Of a stretch of DNA of 64,000 bases, positions 60,182 through 64,000 are shown in pieces. Every line of letters begins with the position of its first letter. The first letter of the stretch is position 1. Under the pieces are notes generated by a model, which was given only the letters and a program-made list of their open reading frames with translations, ran no database searches and was not told where the DNA came from. A program made the position numbers and the translations under genes. Source of the stretch: Neisseria bergeri (GTDB lineage Bacteria > Pseudomonadota > Gammaproteobacteria > Burkholderiales > Neisseriaceae); the NCBI GenBank assembly GCA_003044455.1, contig POWY01000005.1:60887-124886 (forward strand), given 5' to 3'.

Positions 60182-60982
60182 ATGAGTGAGGCAACACAAC
60201 CGATTATCCCGTGGATGGGCGGCAAGCGGCGCCTAGCAGACCGATTATTGCCGCTATTCCCGCCGCATGAGTGCTATGTGGAGTTGTTCACCGGCGGCGC
60301 GGCCTTGTTTTTTATGCGCGAGCACCCGGCAAAAACCGATGTGATCAATGACATCAATGGTGAGCTGGTTAATTTGTATCGGGTAGTACGCTGTCATTTT
60401 GACGAGTTTTGCCGCCATTTTGAGTTTATGCTGGGTAGCCGTGAGGATTGGGATTGGTTTCAGGCGGTCAATTTAAAAACTTTGACCGATATTCAGCGTG
60501 CCGTGCGTTTCTTTTTTTTACAGCAGCACGCCTTCGGCGGCAAAATCGACGGGCAGAATTTTGGCTATGCCACCACCGGCAGGGCGTTTGATATTGCCAC
60601 GGTGCGCGAAAGATTGGCAGCGGCGCACCGTCGCTTGTCCGGTGCGTATATCGAGCATGGCGACTGGCTGACTTGTGTGGAGCGATACGACCGACCGCAC
60701 ACGTTTTTTTATGCCGATCCGCCCTATTGGGAGACAACTGGCTATGGCGTGGATTTTGAGTGGACGCAGTTTGAGAGATTGGCGGCGGCTATGCGCGATA
60801 TGAAGGGCAAATTGATGTTGAGTATCAACGACCACCCGGATATTGCCGCGCTGTTTTCGGAGTTTTGGATGCGGCGGCTAGAGATTAAATACACGGTATC
60901 CAATAGCACTGATTTAAAAACCAGCGGAGAATTAGTGATTTGTAATTTTACGCCAGAGGAAAAACAGGCGGCGCTGTTCTGA
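60182..60982 (+). CDS. Dam-type N6-adenine DNA methyltransferase (D12 class)
   Basis: A 266-residue methylase of the D12/Dam class. Motif I region PWMGGKRRLADRLLPLFPP, ELFTGGAALFF, and catalytic motif IV DPPY in FFYADPPYWETTGYG. May protect phage DNA from restriction or change GATC-type methylation; specificity unread. The start at 60182 has TTGGAG upstream. The leader (60137-60180) carries repeated GCAAGC/GCTTGC sequences. Separate transcription unit, as terminators flank it on both sides (60083 and 61002). Confidence 0.9.
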   Translation: MSEATQPIIPWMGGKRRLADRLLPLFPPHECYVELFTGGAALFFMREHPAKTDVINDINGELVNLYRVVRCHFDEFCRHFEFMLGSREDWDWFQAVNLKTLTDIQRAVRFFFLQQHAFGGKIDGQNFGYATTGRAFDIATVRERLAAAHRRLSGAYIEHGDWLTCVERYDRPHTFFYADPPYWETTGYGVDFEWTQFERLAAAMRDMKGKLMLSINDHPDIAALFSEFWMRRLEIKYTVSNSTDLKTSGELVICNFTPEEKQAALF

Positions 60983-61001
60983 TTTCAGGCTACCTGAAAA
61001 A

Positions 61002-61021
61002 AAAGCCCCTTGCGGGGCTTT
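61002..61021. terminator. Bidirectional terminator
   Basis: AAAGCCCC (61002-61009) with GGGGCTTT (61014-61021), between converging genes. A perfect Eikenella-dialect uptake sequence lies just before it (60987-60998). Confidence 0.8.
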
Positions 61022-61024
61022 AGC

Positions 61025-61210
61025 TTATAAGAACTTGGCGATTACGGTCAGGATGGCGCCGATTGATGTTACTAAACCTGTTGCAATCAGTATCGGATAC
61101 CATCTGGATTCTTGATTAATCTTTGCTGATTCCGCAATCAATTTGGCAATTTCAGCATCGACTTTTCTCAATTCTGCTCGCTTCATTTCTGTCTCGATTA
61201 AGTTGTTCAT
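61025..61210 (-). CDS. Small membrane-anchored coiled-coil protein
   Basis: A 61-residue protein. The first 35 residues are charged and helical (IETEMKRAELRKVDAEIAKLIAES) and the last 25 form a transmembrane helix (WYPILIATGLVTSIGAILTVIAKF). AAAGGAAA before the ATG, then a 90-base leader ending at a 16-bp palindrome. Role unknown; a host-range or exclusion factor is possible. Confidence 0.65.
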   Translation of the reverse strand: MNNLIETEMKRAELRKVDAEIAKLIAESAKINQESRWYPILIATGLVTSIGAILTVIAKFL

Positions 61211-61279
61211 TTTATTTCCTTTTACCCCTGCTTGTCGGATTATGGGCGGTGGGGTGACCCGTCCATGTGTATATATTAC

Positions 61280-61295
61280 TATAATACGTATTATA
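61280..61295. promoter_or_regulatory. 16-bp palindromic operator, copy 1
   Basis: TATAATACGTATTATA, a perfect palindrome containing a TATAAT on both strands, 70 bases before the start of the leftward gene at 61210. Identical to the site at 62882-62897. Confidence 0.65.
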
Positions 61296-61342
61296 CAGCA
61301 AGCCGTTTCACGGCATTTTTTAGAATTTTTTGTAATATATTG

Positions 61343-62173
61343 TTATTTATATGAATATTCCAGCCACGCCCACGCCAAGCAGCACTCGAAATCGGCGATG
61401 GCCGGCAGCACCATCAGATCGGCAGCCTCCAAGTTCTCGGCTAGGATGCCTGCGGCCACAAAGGGCACGCGCGGGTGGCGGCCTTTGCCGTCCACAAACT
61501 GCCATGCCGGGGCGGCTCGTTTGCTGTGACGGCATACGGCGATACGCACGATGTCGGCGGGTTGCATCTGCTCGTTTAGGCGGCTCACGACAAAGCCGAT
61601 GGATTTGCTGTTGCTCCACTCACGGCGTACGGCGTAGCGGTCGCCCAATACGCCGCGCTGTTGCCCTGCCAGCAAATCGGGCAGCCAGCTTTTAAGCATA
61701 TTCACCACGTCGTCTGCTACCTCGCTGCGGTAGCTTCTGCGGCTTTGTCCGGTGCTGGCGGTGGCGTGGGTGAGGTAGTTTTGCTTGGGCGCATCGGGCA
61801 GTGTGATGGTGCAGGGCATCTCCAACGGGTTTTGCAGGCCGCCTGCGTAAATCACCAGGCGAGTCTGTCCGCTTCGTAGGGAGGTATCCAGTTGTTTTGT
61901 GCGGTCGAGGCAGAGGCTAAACGGGCTGGCGGTATCGTCGTCAAATACGATGTCGATGTGGTTTAGGTAGCCCATCTGTGCGGTTGGTTCGATGCTGGCG
62001 CGTTTACCCGTTTGGATTTCAGGCAGCCACTCGGCGGCGTGGGCGGTGGGAAGCAGCAGGCGCAGACCGAGATGGTGTCCGCTTAGATAGGCCAATCCGC
62101 GCATGTTGTACTCGCTCTGCCAGTAGTCGGTATCGGCAATCATGCCGTCGGGTCGGTTGTTGATGGTTAGCAC
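61343..62173 (-). CDS. Uncharacterised prophage accessory protein
   Basis: A 276-residue protein (MLTINNRPDGMIADTDYWQSEYNM...). No signal peptide. Segments such as FVVSRLNEQMQPADIVRIAVCRHSKR and ADFECCLAWAWLEY look globular. No family recognised. The gene sits near the right attachment site on the minus strand, where lysogenic conversion genes are often found. Ends downstream in sequence that leads to the 61280 operator. Its leader TTCCTTTTTGATTCCTTTTG holds two possible ribosome sites on the minus strand. Confidence 0.65.
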   Translation of the reverse strand: MLTINNRPDGMIADTDYWQSEYNMRGLAYLSGHHLGLRLLLPTAHAAEWLPEIQTGKRASIEPTAQMGYLNHIDIVFDDDTASPFSLCLDRTKQLDTSLRSGQTRLVIYAGGLQNPLEMPCTITLPDAPKQNYLTHATASTGQSRRSYRSEVADDVVNMLKSWLPDLLAGQQRGVLGDRYAVRREWSNSKSIGFVVSRLNEQMQPADIVRIAVCRHSKRAAPAWQFVDGKGRHPRVPFVAAGILAENLEAADLMVLPAIADFECCLAWAWLEYSYK

Positions 62174-62376
62174 AGGTTATTCCTTTTTGATTCCTTTTGC
62201 CCCTATCAGCCTAGGGCGCAGCGTGGTTGATTAAGTAGTCTGTTGCCGTATTAAGACAAATCAAGCACCTTGATTTTGTGGCCAAAATAATTTTTGGCGG
62301 TGTAGTCTGCGTCCAAATCCCCCCACTTAGTGCTGGCATAATGAGCCTCGTCTTATAACGCAAGTGGTTTCTGCAT
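62174..62376. other. Non-coding gap with a decayed coding fragment
   Basis: On the minus strand, 62352-62251 reads DEAHYASTKWGDLDADYTAK followed by NYFGHKIKVLDLS and a TAA, which looks like the C terminus of a real protein without a start (an in-frame stop lies directly upstream). Otherwise no gene is seen. Source unknown. Confidence 0.3.
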
Positions 62377-62598
62377 TTATTTTGCAGATTTTTCATAACT
62401 ATCTAATAAATATATTATCTTTTCTGCATTGTCTTTGCCTGGAATGCCTGTCAGCCGCTCGCGGATGGCGGCAATTTTGCCTGCATCGCGGTTGCGGATT
62501 TCCAGGCGGTTTGCCGCCGTCAGCTTTTTTTGATATTCGGCAGCATTTTCGCGGCGGATTTGCCGCAGGGCTTCGGATGGTTTTTTGTTGTCCGGCAT
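62377..62598 (-). CDS. Small charged hypothetical protein
   Basis: A 73-residue Lys/Arg/Glu-rich protein (MPDNKKPSEALRQIRRENAA, then DAGKIAAIRERLTGIPGKDNAEKIIYLLDSYEKSAK). Probably helical and DNA- or RNA-related in character, but no family recognised. Only a weak ribosome binding site is visible. Confidence 0.5.
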   Translation of the reverse strand: MPDNKKPSEALRQIRRENAAEYQKKLTAANRLEIRNRDAGKIAAIRERLTGIPGKDNAEKIIYLLDSYEKSAK

Positions 62599-62657
62599 GG
62601 GGTGCTTTCTGTGCCCCTTGCGGGGCGCGGTGTTGATTATAGGATGAATTGTTTGAG

Positions 62658-62810
62658 CTACTCATCGGCTACGCGTTGTTTTTCGCATTTTTCGCAGTAC
62701 TCAATCACGGCTTGGTTGATGGGTCTGATGTAGCCGCTAGTTTCTAGCTGGGCAAATGCGCGTTGGCGTTTACAAGCCAGTGAGGCATATTTTTTGTACA
62801 GTGCTTTCAT
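62658..62810 (-). CDS. Small hypothetical protein with duplicated leader
   Basis: A 50-residue protein (MKALYKKYASLACKRQRAFAQ...IEYCEKCEKQRVADE) with a C-terminal CxxC. The start at 62810 is set by AAAGGAAAAAATC upstream; a longer reading to 62876 runs through the leader. The leader (62811-62897) is a near copy of 61211-61295, with the same palindrome. Confidence 0.6.
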   Translation of the reverse strand: MKALYKKYASLACKRQRAFAQLETSGYIRPINQAVIEYCEKCEKQRVADE

Positions 62811-62881
62811 GATTTTTTCCTTTTGCCCCTGTTTGTCGGTTTTGGCGGCTGGGGCATCGTCCGTCCATGTGTGCATATTAC

Positions 62882-62897
62882 TATAATACGTATTATA
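62882..62897. promoter_or_regulatory. 16-bp palindromic operator, copy 2
   Basis: TATAATACGTATTATA, identical to 61280-61295, 72 bases before the start of the leftward gene at 62810. Confidence 0.65.
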
Positions 62898-63014
62898 ATG
62901 TAAGTTATTTTTGTGTTTTTGTTTATTATTTTTTCTGATTGTTGCTAATAGATTGGTTCTGCATCGTTTTTTAATGCAACAGATATATTTTAATCTGCTG
63001 TTTTTGTATTAAAA

Positions 63015-63040
63015 TTCGAATCCCCGTGGGCGTGCCAATT
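63015..63040. repeat. Prophage attachment site attR
   Basis: Exact 26-bp copy of the 3' end of tRNA-Glu (TTCGAATCCCCGTGGGCGTG onward to AATT), marking the right border. Confidence 0.93.
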
Positions 63041-63041
63041 C

Positions 63042-63070
63042 AAAAACCTGCTTGTTTCAAGCAGGTTTTT
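63042..63070 (+). terminator. Original terminator of tRNA-Glu, displaced
   Basis: AAAAACCTGCTTG (63042-63054) pairs with CAAGCAGGTTTTT (63058-63070), followed by TT. Before integration it lay directly after the tRNA. Confidence 0.8.
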
Positions 63071-64000
63071 TTATTATGAATCGTCATTCCCGCAATTTTT
63101 CGTTGTTCCCGCAACCTTCGTCATTCCCGCAAAAGCGGGAATCTAGAACCTCTAAATTTTCAGATAACCTTTGAATATTTCCGCCGCCCCAAGGTCTGGA
63201 TTCCCACTTTCGTGGGAATGACGATTTGAAAATTACCCGAAACCCAAAAACAACTGAAACCTAACACACTGGATTCCCGCCTACGCGGGAATGACGGCAG
63301 AGGGTGGACGATGCCGTCTGAAGCCTGACAAGGCATTTGATGCCGTCTGAAACTTCGTCATTCCCGCACCCTTCGTCATTCCCGCAAAAGCGGGAATCTA
63401 GAACTTCTGAATTTTCAGACGACTTTTGAATATTTCCGCCGCCCCGAAGGTCTGGATTCCCACTTTCGTGGGAATGACGATTTGGAAATTACCCGAAACC
63501 CAAAAACAACTAAAACCTAACACACTGGATTCCCGCCTGCGCGGGAATGACGGCAGAGGGTGGACGATGCCGTCTGAAGCCTAACAAGGCATTTGATGCC
63601 GTCTGAAACTTCGTCATTCCTGCAACTCTTCGTCATTCCCGCAAAAGCGGGAATCTAGAACCTCTGAATTTTCAGATAACCTTTGAATATTACCGCCGCC
63701 CAATGGTCTGGATTCCCGCTTTCGCGGGAAGGACGGTGGGACGATGCCGTCTGAAGCGGTGGGCTGAAGCCCACCCTACCATTGTTTCCGCTTCCATACC
63801 GCTTGGTGGTATTTTCTTTATATCGTAGGGTGGGCTTCAGCCCACCGTTTTTACCGTTCCCACCAATCCCGCCGTTTCCACCCAAACCGATAAATGTAAC
63901 CCCGCATCCGAAGGCATCGGGAAACCGAGGATTGGAGTAGGCAGGAACGTCCGCCTGACGCGGTTTCCGAAATGGCGGGATTGGCGGGGGCGGTGGGAAT
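63071..64000. repeat. dRS3 and palindromic-repeat array, right flank
   Basis: No gene is visible. dRS3-type elements occur near 63122, 63200, 63273, 63381, 63459, 63531, 63639 and 63710. A block of about 250 bp is repeated in tandem (about 63100-63350 and 63370-63600), each with uptake sequences. An inverted pair of GGTGGGCTGAAGCCCACCCTAC arms lies at 63758-63779 and 63825-63846. The end (63860-64000) is GC-rich with short repeats of TTGGCGGG type. Confidence 0.8.

Noticed and set aside
63100..63740. Regularly spaced near-identical repeats resembling a CRISPR array
   Set aside because: The units are dRS3 inverted repeats with variable 8-base cores and repeated, not unique, intervening sequence. 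No cas gene is nearby.
63655..63885. 76-codon minus-strand ORF
   Set aside because: Made entirely of dRS3, uptake-sequence and palindromic repeat sequence.

Overview
The window is chromosomal DNA from a Neisseria species of the meningococcal group. The evidence is dense 12-base DNA uptake sequences of the ATGCCGTCTGAA dialect (often as inverted pairs acting as terminators), arrays of dRS3-type ATTCCC(N8)GGGAAT repeats, three Correia elements, and family-typical genes (PilS/PilR, MetZ, RsmJ, TrkA, class I fumarase). The species cannot be fixed from the sequence alone. A 37 kb prophage fills bases 25669-63040.

Left chromosomal part (1-25.6 kb). It opens with the 3' part of a PilS-type histidine kinase overlapping a PilR-type sigma-54 activator, then rsmJ, a repeat-rich spacer, a DUF2788 membrane protein, metZ, two uncharacterised genes and an amino-acid-binding lipoprotein. 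Next comes a block bounded by two nearly identical type V autotransporter genes about 13 kb apart in the same orientation. Their C-terminal 2.2 kb is essentially identical, while their N-terminal passenger parts differ. Each has a poly-A tract at the same promoter position, 13 bases in one and 34 in the other, which suggests phase variation. Between the autotransporters lie trkA, a class I fumarase and a divergent three-gene operon: an iron-sulfur protein, a fumarate reductase-like flavoprotein and a NuoF-like NADH/FMN protein. A DASS-family dicarboxylate carrier follows. Together these look like a soluble NADH:fumarate reductase pathway with its own substrate supply. The flavoprotein keeps the fumarate/succinate active-site residues but has Asn where the covalent FAD-binding His should be, which favours fumarate reduction.

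Prophage (25.7-63.0 kb). It is integrated in the 3' end of tRNA-Glu, with a 26-bp direct repeat (attL/attR). Order: integrase; a leftward accessory arm (AlpA-like protein, small proteins, adenine methyltransferase); a lambda-like switch (CI-type S24 repressor, YdaS/Cro-type protein, palindromic operators on both sides); a large primase-helicase; an iteron-rich non-coding region; a Q-like HTH protein followed by a terminator; then late genes. The late genes combine a lambda-type head (Nu1/GpA terminase, GpW, GpB portal, fused protease-capsid) with a Mu-type contractile tail (sheath, tube, G/GT chaperone with a visible -1 slippery site, tape measure, baseplate). The tail-fibre/BrnT-BrnA/fibre-assembly/holin segment (about 53.6-57.97 kb) carries local Neisseria uptake sequences and dRS3 repeats. 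The rest of the prophage core carries uptake sequences of the Eikenella and Simonsiella dialects instead, so the phage looks like a recent arrival from other Neisseriaceae with a locally acquired tail-tip cassette. An HNH endonuclease gene separates a 17-codon endolysin remnant from an intact endolysin. Spanins (embedded Rz/Rz1), a Dam-type methylase and a group of short leftward genes with duplicated promoter/operator sequences complete the element.

Right flank (63.0-64.0 kb). The original tRNA-Glu terminator lies here, separated from its gene by the prophage, followed by dRS3 and palindromic repeats without a gene.
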